This document shows, one piece after another, positions 17,842 to 27,055 of a DNA stretch of 64,000 bases; position 1 is the first letter of the stretch; each line of letters starts with the position of its first letter. The position numbers were made by a program, and so were the translations under genes. Under the pieces are notes generated by a model. The model saw only the letters and a program-made list of their open reading frames with translations, did no database searches and was not told the DNA's origin. Origin of the DNA: AC-32 sp963772975. Its GTDB lineage: Bacteria; Actinomycetota; Thermoleophilia; Gaiellales; Gaiellaceae. The stretch covers positions 10,444-74,443 of the forward strand of contig CAVYZH010000007.1 in NCBI GenBank assembly GCA_963772975.1, read 5' to 3'.

Positions 17842-19596
17842 CTATCTCGGACGTTGAATGGCTACCCACAGGTCGCCGTTGGCGACCGCGAGGGACGACC
17901 GAATCGTCGGAGCGGTTCTAATCGTCCCCCGGACGCGCAGCGCCGTCGGATCGATTCGCGACACGAGCCCCTGGGTGTCGACGGTCCAGACTGAGCCGTC
18001 GCCGACGGTGAGATCGAGCGGATACCGCCCGACGGCGTCCGTGACGATCCCCGCCGGCCCCGTCGCGGTCAACTTCCGCCCGAACCTCCAGACCTCCCCC
18101 GTGCCGTGGTAGACGATCGCCCATGCCGAACCTTCTCCGACGGTCGGCGCCGAGACGAGTCCCGCCGGCACCGGATAGGTGCTCGAGGCTCCGCCGGCAA
18201 GGCGCGAGCTACGAACGAGCCCCTCGGTCGTAGCGAACCACAGAGAACGAAAACCGGTCGTCAAGCCCGCCGGACTCGGGATCGAGAAGACCTTGACCAC
18301 CCGGTTGAGCGCCGGATCGATCTTCTCGACGAGGTCGCCGCGCGTGACCCATACGCCGCTTGCGTCGGTCGCGATCCAGAACGCCGGGGCGTTCCCGTTC
18401 TCCGGCCTGAGGGGGATCGTCCTCGTGCCGCCGAGCCGGTCGTCGATACGCGTGACGGTCCCGTCGGTGCCATCGGCGAGCCAGACGGAGCCGAACCCGA
18501 GAGCGAGATCGTGGACGTCCCCGGAGACGCCGATCCTGCCGACGACACGCCGGGTCGCGGCATCGATGCGCCAGACGATGCCTTCCCGCGCGGCCGCGTA
18601 GACACCCTTGTCGTCGGCCGCGATCGCCACCGGACGACCGTCGATCGGCACGTCGCCGATGAGGCGGTTCGTGTGGGTGTCGATGACGGCGAGCGAGTCC
18701 GCTCTGACGGGCAGAGCCTTCTTGGATCCCCCGATCAGCGCGACGGTGAGGCCCGCGGCGAGTCCGCCCAGACCGATGATCGCGAGGGCCCCGGCAAGAG
18801 CGCGACGGGAACGCCTCTTCCTCGCCGGCGCAGAGGTGCGAGCGGCCCGCGCCGGCGCTCCGAGTGCAGGGTCGTGCTCGAGAATCGCATGCTCTAGCCG
18901 CTTGAGCGCTTCCCCCGGCTCGAGGCCAAGCTCCTCCGCGAGCAGGCGCCTCCCCTGCTGATAGACGTCGAGAGCCTCCGCCTGGCGCCCCGAGCGGTAG
19001 AGCGCGAGCATCAGCTGGGCTCGGAGGCGCTCACGCAGCGGGTGCTCACCGACGAGCGCGTGAAGCTCGGCGACGAGCTCCGCGTGCCGGCCCAGCGCGA
19101 GGTCGGCATCGAGCCGCTCCTCAATGGCGCTCAGACGGAGCTCTCCGAGTCGGCTGCGCTCGATCTGCACGAATCCGATCGAGTCGAGATCGGCAAGCGG
19201 CTCACCGCGCCAGAGGTCGAGTGCCTCGCGCAGCCGCGCCGATGCACGGCCCGCCTCGCCCGCGGCGAGCGCAGTCGAGCCCTCGGCAACGAGCGACTCG
19301 AACCGCCCGAGGTCCACCGAGGTCGGAGCCGTCTCGAGGACATAGCCAGGCGCACGCGTGAGGATCAGGTCGGCGCCGAGCGTCTTCCGCAAGGCCGAGA
19401 CGTATCCCTGAAGCGCCGAGTAGGCGGTCTCGGGAGCGCGCTCGCCCCAGACGGCGTCGATCAGGCGGTCGCGCGAGACGACCCGATTCGCGCGCAAGAG
19501 GAGCACGGCAAGAACGGCTCGCTGTTTCGCCCCGCCGAGCGTCAGAGGCCCACCGGTCCGCTCGACCTCGAGCGGACCGAGAATCCGAAACTGCAT
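17842..19596 (-). CDS. SARP/BTAD transcriptional activator with membrane anchor and beta-propeller
   Basis: 584 residues. Residues 1-95 are an OmpR-type winged helix (MQFRILGPLEVERTGGPLTL, then LIDAVWGERAPETAYSAL). Residues about 96-245 are the bacterial transcriptional activation domain (BTAD). An Arg-rich stretch and one membrane helix (LAGALAIIGLGGLAAGLTVA) follow near residue 280, then about 290 residues of repeated blades resembling an NHL/YVTN propeller (SLAVIDTHTNRLIGDVPIDG and so on). This makes it a one-piece membrane receptor and DNA-binding protein, unlike soluble SARPs such as AfsR. ATG at 19596 was chosen over further-upstream starts because GGAGG lies 5 bases ahead. Divergent from the PD40 gene across a candidate operator. 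Confidence 0.9.
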   Translation of the reverse strand: MQFRILGPLEVERTGGPLTLGGAKQRAVLAVLLLRANRVVSRDRLIDAVWGERAPETAYSALQGYVSALRKTLGADLILTRAPGYVLETAPTSVDLGRFESLVAEGSTALAAGEAGRASARLREALDLWRGEPLADLDSIGFVQIERSRLGELRLSAIEERLDADLALGRHAELVAELHALVGEHPLRERLRAQLMLALYRSGRQAEALDVYQQGRRLLAEELGLEPGEALKRLEHAILEHDPALGAPARAARTSAPARKRRSRRALAGALAIIGLGGLAAGLTVALIGGSKKALPVRADSLAVIDTHTNRLIGDVPIDGRPVAIAADDKGVYAAAREGIVWRIDAATRRVVGRIGVSGDVHDLALGFGSVWLADGTDGTVTRIDDRLGGTRTIPLRPENGNAPAFWIATDASGVWVTRGDLVEKIDPALNRVVKVFSIPSPAGLTTGFRSLWFATTEGLVRSSRLAGGASSTYPVPAGLVSAPTVGEGSAWAIVYHGTGEVWRFGRKLTATGPAGIVTDAVGRYPLDLTVGDGSVWTVDTQGLVSRIDPTALRVRGTIRTAPTIRSSLAVANGDLWVAIQRPR

Positions 19597-19658
19597 TCCA
19601 TCCTCCTGCGTGGGACTCGACCCTAGCACCCCGGGAACAACGCTCGATTGCAGGGATT

Positions 19659-19698
19659 TTCAGCGTTCTCTCAGCGAAATTGAGAGCATCTCTTCAGC
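19659..19698. promoter_or_regulatory. Candidate SARP operator: heptads with 11-bp period
   Basis: Four 7-base blocks begin at 19659, 19670, 19681 and 19692 (TTCAGCG, CTCAGCG, TGAGAGC, CTTCAGC), each separated by 4 bases. The inner part is also an inverted repeat, CTCTCA-7-TGAGAG. Direct heptads at 11-bp spacing are the known binding pattern of SARP activators, and the site lies between the SARP gene and its divergent neighbour. Confidence 0.45.
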
Positions 19699-19747
19699 CC
19701 TCGTCGGTCTTGTAGCCACAAGGCACCGACGACCGAGGGAGGAAAGC

Positions 19748-20701
19748 ATGAACCGACCCAAAGCACTTCTGATCATTGGCTTGACCGCGGCCTGCGCGGG
19801 CTTCGTGGCAACGCTCTCCCACGCCACCGCGCCGGGCACGAACGGCCGTATCGCGTTTCAGCGGTACCGCTTGCACGACGCTCCGTACCAGGCGGAGATC
19901 TTCGTCGTGAACAGCGACGGTAGCGGCGAGCGGAAGGTGACGCACGTCGCGCCCGGCAGCATCGACGGTGAGCCGGACTGGTCTCCCCACGGCTCGCGCA
20001 TCGTCTTCCAGCGGTGCAGTCCGACGTGTCACATCTGGTCGGTCCTGCCTGACGGACGAGGTCTCAGGATGCTTAGCCCCTCCTGTACGCACGGTTCTGC
20101 ACCGCCGAAATGTCCCGACGACTCGAGTCCGGTCTACTCGCCAGACGGCCGACACATCGCCTTCGTCCGGTTTCGAAGTCCGAAGTCGAACGGTGTCTGG
20201 GTGGCCGACGCAAACCTTCGGCACGCGCATCGTGTGGGCCCCGGCTGGGAGCCCGGCTGGTCGCCCGACGGGAAACAGCTCGCTTTTGCGTGGAAACCCG
20301 GGAACCGGTCGGCGGTCTACGTCTCCAACGCCGACGGAAGTGGGCGCCGCCGCATCACGCCGTTCCGGCTCAGGGCGGGAGAACATCCCGACTGGTCGCC
20401 CGACGGAACCCGGATCCTCTTCACCGCTGGGCCTCCCAGCCGTGGGAACCTCTTCACCATACGTCTGGACGGCACGGGCCTCCGTCAGCTGACCCCCTTT
20501 AAAGGCGTGACCAAACTCGTGACTGGGTCGTACTCGCCGGATGGCCAGTCCATCGTTTTCGCGACGGTCGTCGGAGCCGTCAACCCGCCCGGCGCGAGCC
20601 TGGCCGACGTGTTCGTGATGAGCGCCGACGGAACGAATATCCGGCCGGTAACTCGGGCCCGGAACTACGACAACTCCCCGGACTGGGGCCCGGGGAAGTA
20701 G
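19748..20701 (+). CDS. Secreted TolB-like PD40 beta-propeller protein
   Basis: 317 residues. An N-terminal signal sequence or anchor (ALLIIGLTAACAGFVATLSHA) is followed by six or so PD40 repeats with the typical xPDWSPDGTRILFT pattern (for example at PDWSPHGSRIVFQ, PVYSPDGRHIAFV and SYSPDGQSIVFAT). The fold is that of TolB C-terminal propellers; function is probably binding rather than catalysis. ATG at 19748 has GAGGAAAG upstream. Divergent from the SARP receptor, which also carries a propeller, so the two may form one signalling pair. That link is inference. Confidence 0.85.
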   Translation: MNRPKALLIIGLTAACAGFVATLSHATAPGTNGRIAFQRYRLHDAPYQAEIFVVNSDGSGERKVTHVAPGSIDGEPDWSPHGSRIVFQRCSPTCHIWSVLPDGRGLRMLSPSCTHGSAPPKCPDDSSPVYSPDGRHIAFVRFRSPKSNGVWVADANLRHAHRVGPGWEPGWSPDGKQLAFAWKPGNRSAVYVSNADGSGRRRITPFRLRAGEHPDWSPDGTRILFTAGPPSRGNLFTIRLDGTGLRQLTPFKGVTKLVTGSYSPDGQSIVFATVVGAVNPPGASLADVFVMSADGTNIRPVTRARNYDNSPDWGPGK

Positions 20702-20707
20702 CAAGCA

Positions 20708-20736
20708 AAGAGGCACGGGCAATGCCCGCGCCTCTT
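20708..20736 (+). terminator. Terminator-like hairpin after the PD40 gene
   Basis: AAGAGGC with GCCTCTT and inner CGGGC with GCCCG form a 12-bp stem with two mismatched bases, 7 bases after the stop. The T-tract is weak on both strands. Confidence 0.5.
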
Positions 20737-20826
20737 GATCGTCGGGCGTCACTCGCGACGCGTTAGGCCGCCCACTCCTCGTCGTCGTTTGAGCGCGGAG
20801 CTGAGGCCGTAGGCCAGCGCCCGCGC

Positions 20827-20995
20827 GCGCAAGCCGAAGAGCTCCCTCGCCACCCCGGGCGCGAAGGACGTCGGGGTCGAGCTCTCCTCGATGTCCAAGT
20901 CCTACGGCATGGCCGGCTGGCGGGTCGGGTTCGTCGTCGGCAACGCGGAGATCGTCGAGCGGATCAACCTGCTCACCGTCAAGAGGCACAAGTAA
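20827..20995 (+). pseudogene. Fragment of the class I/II aminotransferase gene (duplicate)
   Basis: About 150 bases (20827-20975) are nearly identical to the middle of the aminotransferase at about 23597-23746. The encoded segment includes MSKSYGMAGWRVGF with the pyridoxal-phosphate lysine. After INLL the two sequences part and the fragment soon stops (TAA at 20993). No start codon or N-terminal half is present, so this is a dead copy. The rest of 20737-20826 shows nothing I can name. Confidence 0.85.
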
Positions 20996-21018
20996 CCCGC
21001 GCCTCCCAGGCAGTCACA

Positions 21019-22871
21019 TCACGGGTAGCTGACCACCGTGACCGGCACGTCTGGGTTGGCGATCGTCGACGGTCCTCCCGTGTCGTTGACGACGTTCAGG
21101 ATCCCGCCCTTGCCGACGCTCGGGTCGAGGAAGATGGTCAGCAGGTCGTGCAGGCTCCCCGGCGGCAGAGTCGTCGGTACCTCGAAGGCGTGCGCGGCGA
21201 AGATGTCGATGCCCTGGTTGAAGAAGCTGTAGCTCCCCATGCCGTAGCCGCTGAAGCTCTTCACGTCGTCGGCGACCTTGAACGCGGCGTAGCCCGGGAC
21301 GCCGGGGGCCTCCATCCACGCCGCCTGGCTCGGCGGGTCGTAGGGCATCTCGTTCTGGAAGAAGACGACCCTCCCGTTCTCGCCGTTCCAGATCACCTCG
21401 TACTTCTGGTAGTGCTCGACGAACAGGCCGTACGCGGTGACGTCGTCGCCGTTGACGATCACGCCCGTGTCGGCGGTGTTGGCGTTCCAGCCGACGCCGT
21501 TGCCGTGGTCGGCGCGCCAGGCCCAGATGTCGTCCAGGAGCACGTCGTCGCTGTTCACGACGAGGCTGGTCGTGGCCTTGCCGGGCGTCGCGCCGCCGAT
21601 GCGGAAGAAGACGTCCTGCACTGATGTCGGATCCGCGGGGTCGCTCTTGTGCGCGTGCGGCTTGCCGACCTCCAGGAGCACCGGCGAGTTCACCGGGCCT
21701 GCGTCGAACAGCAGGCCGGAGAGCTTCACGCCCGGGACGTCGGCGACCTCCATCGTCACTGCGCCGTTGTCGGGAACGAGGGTTGGGAAGCCGAGGCCGA
21801 GCACGACCGTGTCAGGGCGCTTCACCTTGATCGTCCTGTCGAGGTGGTACACGCCCGGCGTGAAGATCAGGTTCTGCCCGAGCGCGAGCGCGTTGTTGAT
21901 CGCCTGCGCGTCGTCCGAAGGCTTCGCGACGAAGAAGTCGTCGATCGGGATCGACGAGCCGGGGGTCGAGCCACCCTCCCAGTCCGCGCCGGCCGAGTCG
22001 CGCTGCACCGCCGGGACGAAGACGTTGTAGTTGCCGTCGGAGTCGACGTAGAGGTAGGGCGCGTCCCGCGTGACCGGGCTCGTCGGGATCGTCGTGTACG
22101 GGTTGCCGCCGCACGACGCCTGCGCGGGGAAGCACTGGGCCGGCGCGCCGACGACGCCCGAGAAGACCTGGTTCCAGACACCGTTCGACCAGCCGTCGAG
22201 CGTGCTGTTCCTCGTCACCCACTGCTGCTGCGAGCCGTTGACGATCGTGCTGCCGTCGAACCTCGAGTCGGCGATGAAGCCGCCGCTCGCGAACGACGGG
22301 CCTGTGCAGTAGTCCATCAGCGTCGCGAACCCGTTGACGTGCACGCGGCGCATGGGCGCGGCCTGCGACACCGGCCAGAACTCGCCGCTGTAGCAGCCGA
22401 AGTTCGGGGTGTTCACGTCGATGGTCAGGTTCGAGAGCGAACGCCAGAAGTTGTTCAGCGCCACGCAGAAGCCGGGCACGCACTGGTTGCGCACGTAGAT
22501 CGGATCCGTTGATCGTCACGTCGCCCGGCTCGGCGGCCGAGGCCGGCGACGCTCGTGTAGTAGCCGACCTGGAAGTTCAGAGGGTTCTGCGGCGTGCCGT
22601 AGGTGCCGGGCTTGAACAGCAGTGCGTAGCGCTGCGTCCCGAACTGGTTCGGCACCTGTTGCGCGGCGATCGCGTCGACGGTCGCCTGGATCTGGCTCGT
22701 CGGCATGCTGGGATCGAAGACGAAGACGTTCGGGCCGAAGTCGGGCTGGCCGGCCGGCGGCTTCGCGGCTGCGGCCTGGCCAACTCCGAGGACGAGCAAG
22801 GAAGCGGCGGCTGCGGCGAAGAGCAGCAGGCGTAGGAACGACGACGAGCTGTCGAGGGTGGACGGCGGCAT
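21019..22871 (-). pseudogene. Secreted right-handed beta-helix protein (pectate-lyase-like), two frame breaks
   Basis: Three frames join into one protein of about 616 residues. The N-terminal part has a signal peptide (SFLRLLLFAAAAASLLVLGV) and the segment GPNVFVFDPSMPTSQIQATV. It ends at YYTSVAGLGR, and the main body resumes at VRNQCVPGFCVALNNFWRSL and runs to TVVSYP. The body has repeated short strands typical of a parallel beta-helix, with a GVYHLDRTIKVKRPDTVVLG segment of the pectate-lyase superfamily. Two single-base insertions near 22545 and 22505 restore one frame if removed (1853 bases is two over a multiple of three). Relatives are sometimes labelled adenylyl cyclase in databases, which the fold does not support. 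Start ATG 22871. Confidence 0.75.
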
Positions 22872-22961
22872 GAGCAAGAACCCCCTCTCGCTGAGCGTGC
22901 GACGAGCGCGACGATACCAAGGGCCGGAGCCCGCCTGCCTCACGTGTAAGCATCAGCTTCC

Positions 22962-24109
22962 TTGACGCGGCCGCGGCGCATCGATCGGCTTCCCGAGCAG
23001 TACTTCGGTGCGCTGCTCGTGAACGTCTCGCGGCACGCTGCGGCCGGCGAGCCGTTGATCGACCTCGGTCGCGGGAACCCCGAGACCGGGCCGCCTGAGC
23101 ACGTGGTCGAAACGCTGACTCAGGCGGCTCGGCGGGACGACGTGCACGGGTACTCACCGTTTCGCGGCCTGCCCGAGTTGCGGGCGGCCCTCGCCGACCG
23201 GTACCGGTTCGAGTACGGCGTGCCGCTCGATCCGGACACCGAGGTCGCGATTGTCCCGGGGACGAAGACCGCGATCGTCGAGCTCTGCCTCGCGCTCGCC
23301 GAGGAGGGGCAGACGGTCGTGCTGCCCGACCCGTACTACCCGGACTACCCGTCCGGGCCGGCGCTCGCCGGGGCTGACATCGCCTACGTCCCGCTCGATC
23401 CGGGGAACGGCTGGCCTCCCGACTTCTCGCAGTGCTCCCGTCGAGAGCGTCGCCGCCGTCTACCTCAACTACCCGTCCAACCCGGCTGCCGTCGCCGCGC
23501 CGGCCGGGCGCGTTCGAGGAGGCGGTCGCCTACGCCCAGACCACCGGTGCGGCGATCGTGCACGACTTTGCCTACGGCGACCTCGTCTTCGACGGGCGCG
23601 AGCCCAAGAGCTTCCTCGCCACGCCGGGCGCGAAGGAGGTCGGGGTCGAGCTGTTCTCGATGTCCAAGTCCTACGGCATGGCCGGCTGGCGGGTCGGGTT
23701 CGTCGTCGGCAACGCGGAGATCGTCGAGCGGATCAACCTGCTCAACGACCACTGCCGCGTCGGGATCTTCCGGCCGATCCAGGAGGCCTGCATCGCGGCG
23801 CTGACCGGGCCGCAGGACTCCGTCGCCGAGCGGCGCGACACCTACCAGCGCCGCCGCGACCGCGTGCGCGAGGTGCTCGAGCCCTTCCTCGGGCCGCTCA
23901 CCTGCGAGGGCACCTTCTACATCTGGCTCGAGCTGCCCGAGGGCGTGACCTTCGAGACCCTGCTCACCGAGCACCGCGTCGTGCTCGCGCCCGGCGAGGG
24001 GTTCGGGCCGAGCGGCGCCGGCCGCGCGCGGCTCAGCCTTGCCGTAGACGACGAGACGCTCGAGCTTGGGCTCGAGCGCCTCGTCACGGCGTTCAGCGCA
24101 GCGGACTAG
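22962..24109 (+). pseudogene. Class I/II pyridoxal-phosphate aminotransferase, two frame breaks
   Basis: About 381 residues across three frames. The first part carries LIDLGRGNPETGPPEHVVE, DDVHGYSPFRGLPELRAALA and LPDPYYPDYPSGPALAGAD. A break near 23432 is followed by VAAVYLNYPSNPAAVAAPA in a second frame, and a break near 23507 by the rest, with HDFAYGDLVFDG, the lysine motif SMSKSYGMAGWRVGF, and a normal C-terminus. Two extra bases in total explain it. The start is a TTG at 22962, bounded upstream by an in-frame stop. Fold type I enzymes of this branch act as aspartate or LL-diaminopimelate aminotransferases; the substrate cannot be told. Overlaps the next gene by 4 bases. Confidence 0.75.
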
Positions 24110-24417
24110 ACCCGCACGCCTGCTAGCTCGATGACCGTCGCCTCATAGAGGTCGGCGGACTCGACCGTCAGGCCTACCTGCTCGGTCATTTTCGCGCGCC
24201 GCTCGACGAGCGTCTCCTCCGCCGCTTCCGCGGCTTCCTTGCTCTCCCAGAGGATGGTCGCCTGGGCGCGGCGGTTCTCCTCGTCATAGAGGGCGATGTA
24301 CCCGGCGAAGCCGTCGTAGTTCTGCAACATCGGGATCACCGTGCCGCGGATCATCTCGATCGCGGAGTCGCGCTTCTCGGGATCGGCGCCCGAGAATGTG
24401 ATCAGCCGTGCGTACAT
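24106..24417 (-). CDS. Small ABM-like (antibiotic biosynthesis monooxygenase fold) protein
   Basis: 103 residues of dimeric alpha+beta-barrel type: MYARLITFSGADPEKRDSAI, a central GFAGYIALYDEENRRAQATI strand pair and a C-terminal helix-strand. Members degrade or oxidise small metabolites or act as stress proteins, and few have known substrates. ATG 24417 has a good ribosome site (GGAAGGAA). Overlaps the aminotransferase 3' end convergently. Confidence 0.75.
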   Translation of the reverse strand: MYARLITFSGADPEKRDSAIEMIRGTVIPMLQNYDGFAGYIALYDEENRRAQATILWESKEAAEAAEETLVERRAKMTEQVGLTVESADLYEATVIELAGVRV

Positions 24418-24447
24418 CCTGTTCCTTCCGTTGGGTGTACGGCGATC

Positions 24448-25443
24448 CTACGCTTCGGTGGGCCGCCGGCTCGCCGCCAGCTCCTCGAGCGCCGACTCGC
24501 TCACCGCATCCCTTGGCACGACCACCGCGCGCACGGGCGTCGTCGCGTACACCGAAGCGGTGCGCTTGCCACCCTCCAGCAGCGCCAGCTCCCCGATCAG
24601 CGTTCCAGGCCCGAGCTCGGCGACTTCATCGCCGTCGACCTCGACGTCGACCACGCCGTCCAGGATCAGGAACAGGTCCTGCCCCTCCTCGCCCTGCGTG
24701 ATCAGCGGCTCGCCCGCGTCCAGCGAACGGCGTTCGAGCTTCGCGCCCTCGCGCATGATCGACGCTGACAGCTCCCGCTCGAGCTCCGACTCGACCGCGG
24801 TTGCGATCGTCGGCGAATCCTCGTCGCCCCACGGCGTGTGCTTGCCGTGCGACTCGCGGTACCAGCGCGCGAAGTCGACCGACGCTGACTTCTCGACGAG
24901 CACGCCGTCGGCGTCGTAGACCCAGTGGCGCGGGAACGGGCTCGCGCCGATCATCTTCCCCTCGGACGAGCCGTCGGCCCGGACCACGAGCTCCAGCGTC
25001 GTCCATGCGGAGGCCGAATGGATGCGCATGAACGGCTTGCCGACCACACGCCGCGGCGCCGGAAGGCCCATGTGGCCGCCGGCAGACTGGACGAAGCGCG
25101 CCTCGCCGTCGCGCAGCTCGGGCTCGGCCTGGATCACCGGGTACTTGACCGCCGGGAAGGCGACCTCGCGGCGGCCGAGCTTCAGGCGCGTGACGCCGAT
25201 GCGCCCGCCGCCCGAGTAGCCGCACTCGGTGATCGTGCCGTCGTCGTCGACCTCGATCCAGGCCTTGAGCTCGTTGGCCTCGCGGAAGAGGTCGTTCTCC
25301 TCCATCGCGTCGAGGTCGAGCAGCCGGTCGAGCGGCGGCTCGTCGTAGTGGGCGACGCCCCACTCGAACGGCAGCTTCGGCATTCCCTTGATCGCCTCGG
25401 ACGGGATCCAGGTGACGGACGTGATGGACGACTCGATGCGCAT
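24448..25443 (-). CDS. Protein with C-terminal cyclic-nucleotide-binding domain
   Basis: 331 residues. Residues 1-220 are an unknown mixed domain with a conserved-looking core (GYSGGGRIGVTRLKLGRREV, GGHMGLPAPRRVVGKPFM). From about 225 the chain is a cNMP domain: LERRSLDAGEPLITQGEEGQ, LFLILDGVVDVEVDG, GPGTLIGELALLEGGKRTAS; the cassette keeps GELALL and the Arg before Thr-Ala. No DNA-binding helix follows, so it is not a Crp-type factor. It is one of three cNMP-domain proteins in the window. ATG 25443 preferred. Confidence 0.8.
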   Translation of the reverse strand: MRIESSITSVTWIPSEAIKGMPKLPFEWGVAHYDEPPLDRLLDLDAMEENDLFREANELKAWIEVDDDGTITECGYSGGGRIGVTRLKLGRREVAFPAVKYPVIQAEPELRDGEARFVQSAGGHMGLPAPRRVVGKPFMRIHSASAWTTLELVVRADGSSEGKMIGASPFPRHWVYDADGVLVEKSASVDFARWYRESHGKHTPWGDEDSPTIATAVESELERELSASIMREGAKLERRSLDAGEPLITQGEEGQDLFLILDGVVDVEVDGDEVAELGPGTLIGELALLEGGKRTASVYATTPVRAVVVPRDAVSESALEELAASRRPTEA

Positions 25444-25469
25444 CGCCTCACGACGCTACTCGCGTCGGC

Positions 25470-25565
25470 GTGCCGGTGCAAGCCAGAGAGGATTACACCC
25501 GCGGGGCAGACAACACGGCCATCGACTTCGGCGGCTACGCCAAGTACGGACTGCCGAACGACTAG
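25470..25565 (+). pseudogene. Short orphan coding remnant
   Basis: From GTG 25470, 31 codons end in DNTAIDFGGYAKYGLPND and a TAG. The composition is protein-like but no gene precedes it, and it sits between two leftward genes. It may be the last piece of a lost gene or a real micro-protein. Confidence 0.3.
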
Positions 25566-25762
25566 CTCTCGCTGTCGCGGTGCCGGCGCCAGAAGGTGAG
25601 GGCGCCGACCGTCCCGGCGATCGCCAGGGCCCAGAACGGCTTGTTCGGTCGGCCGCCTTCGACCGGGCGCGCGACGCTCTTCGCCTTGCGCTTGGCGATG
25701 TTCTTGCCGATCGTCCACACGCCCCAGCCGAGGACGGCGTTCCTACGGTTGACGATGCCCAC
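25562..25762 (-). CDS. Small single-pass membrane protein
   Basis: 66 residues from GTG 25762: a basic N-terminal half (NIAKRKAKSVARPVEGG), then one membrane helix (KPFWALAIAGTVGALTFW) and an Arg/His tail. Function unknown. It follows the ECF sigma factor gene by 18 bases on the same strand and could be cotranscribed. Confidence 0.6.
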   Translation of the reverse strand: MGIVNRRNAVLGWGVWTIGKNIAKRKAKSVARPVEGGRPNKPFWALAIAGTVGALTFWRRHRDSES

Positions 25763-25780
25763 AGCGCGGTTTTGTAACAG

Positions 25781-27007
25781 CTAGCGGCCGGACTTGCCGT
25801 GCTCGCCGGTGGGTCCCCTGCCGCCGCCGGGGCCGTGCTCGCCGGTGGGACCCTTGTTGACCGGCGGTGGCTTCTTCACCTGCGGTGGCGGTTTCTTCAC
25901 GTGGGGAGGCTTCTTGACGTGCGTCGGCTTCAGGTCGTGGCCGCGCACGCGCGAGGGGGGCAGGACGCTGACCTCCTTGGCGGGCTTGGGCTTCGCGTGC
26001 CCGAGCGCCACGCCGCGGGCAACCTGCTGGCGCTGTTCGTTGCGCGCCTTCACCGCCGGCCGCCGGAACGGCTTCTCGTCGCGCGACGCCTCAGGGACCG
26101 CCGGGATCACGGCAACGGCGGCGCCCGGCGGCTTCTCGACCGCGAGCTGCGCCTTCGCTGCGACCGGGCTCGCCGCGAGTCGATGGTGGAAAGCTCCATG
26201 CCTGACGCCCTCGTAGCCGGCCCCGGTAGCGATCACTGCGCCCCCGGCGAGGAGCGCTGCCTTGATCGCGAATCCTCCACCGACCGTGGCGGCTCCACTA
26301 CCGCCGAAGAGCCCGGCGAGCGAGGAGGGCAACGGAATCGCCGCCAGCGCCTTGAGCGCGCCGCGCTGGGCGCGCTGGCTGCGGGCGAAGCCGGCGCACT
26401 CCTCGCATTCGCGCAGGTGCGCGCGCAGCGCGCCCTTCTCCTTGCGCGGCAGCCGCCCGTCGAGCTGGCGCGAGATCGCGAACTCGGCTTCGCGGCAGGT
26501 GATCCCTTCCTCTAGCTGCTCGCGCAGCGCGCGACGGGCGCGGAAGATCAGCGTCTCGACCGCGCTCACGCTGAGGCCGAGGATCTCGGCGATCTCCTGG
26601 TAGCTGCGGCCCTCGAGCTCGCGCATCACGAGCGCGGAGCGTTGGTTGAAGGCGAGGTGGCCGAGTGCGCGGCGGATGTCATCGGCGCTGACTGCGTCGT
26701 CCTCGACGATGGTCTCGGCGAGCTCGTCCTCGTAGACGACCTCGGTCGGGCGCCGCTGCGCCTGGCGGAAGCGCTGCCGGCAGACGTTGTGCGCGATCGC
26801 GATCAGCCAGTTCTCCGGTGAGCGCGGGCGCTCGCCTTGCTCCATCGCGCGGTAGGCGTTGAGGAAGGTCGTCTGCGTGACGTCCTCGGCGTCGGCCTGG
26901 TTGCGCATGACGACGAGCGCATAGCGGTAGACGTCACCCGCATGCTTGCTGTAGAGCCGCTCGAACGATCGGTCCGCGCTCAGATGTTTAGCCAGGACTG
27001 TGGCCAT
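25781..27007 (-). CDS. ECF-type RNA polymerase sigma factor fused to a zinc-finger and a long C-terminal tail
   Basis: About 408 residues. Sigma region 2 (RLYSKHAGDVYRYALVVMRN, DAEDVTQTTFLNAYRA) and region 4 (LAFNQRSALVMRELEGRSYQ, GLSVSAVETLIFRARRAL) are complete. Residues about 165-215 contain HLRECEECAGF preceded by a Cys-His segment, i.e. an anti-sigma-like HC2 zinc finger. A Gly/Ala-rich stretch that may be a membrane helix (AIKAALLAGGAVIATGAGYE) comes next, and the last 110 residues are Pro/Lys-rich repeats (HVKKPP repeated). So sigma factor and its likely redox or envelope sensor are on one chain. ATG 27007 or GTG 27010. Tandem with a paralogue upstream. Confidence 0.88.
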   Translation of the reverse strand: MATVLAKHLSADRSFERLYSKHAGDVYRYALVVMRNQADAEDVTQTTFLNAYRAMEQGERPRSPENWLIAIAHNVCRQRFRQAQRRPTEVVYEDELAETIVEDDAVSADDIRRALGHLAFNQRSALVMRELEGRSYQEIAEILGLSVSAVETLIFRARRALREQLEEGITCREAEFAISRQLDGRLPRKEKGALRAHLRECEECAGFARSQRAQRGALKALAAIPLPSSLAGLFGGSGAATVGGGFAIKAALLAGGAVIATGAGYEGVRHGAFHHRLAASPVAAKAQLAVEKPPGAAVAVIPAVPEASRDEKPFRRPAVKARNEQRQQVARGVALGHAKPKPAKEVSVLPPSRVRGHDLKPTHVKKPPHVKKPPPQVKKPPPVNKGPTGEHGPGGGRGPTGEHGKSGR

Positions 27008-27055
27008 CACCTAAAAGATGCCCCAAATGGGACGATCTTGCACCCCGCCAAGGGG

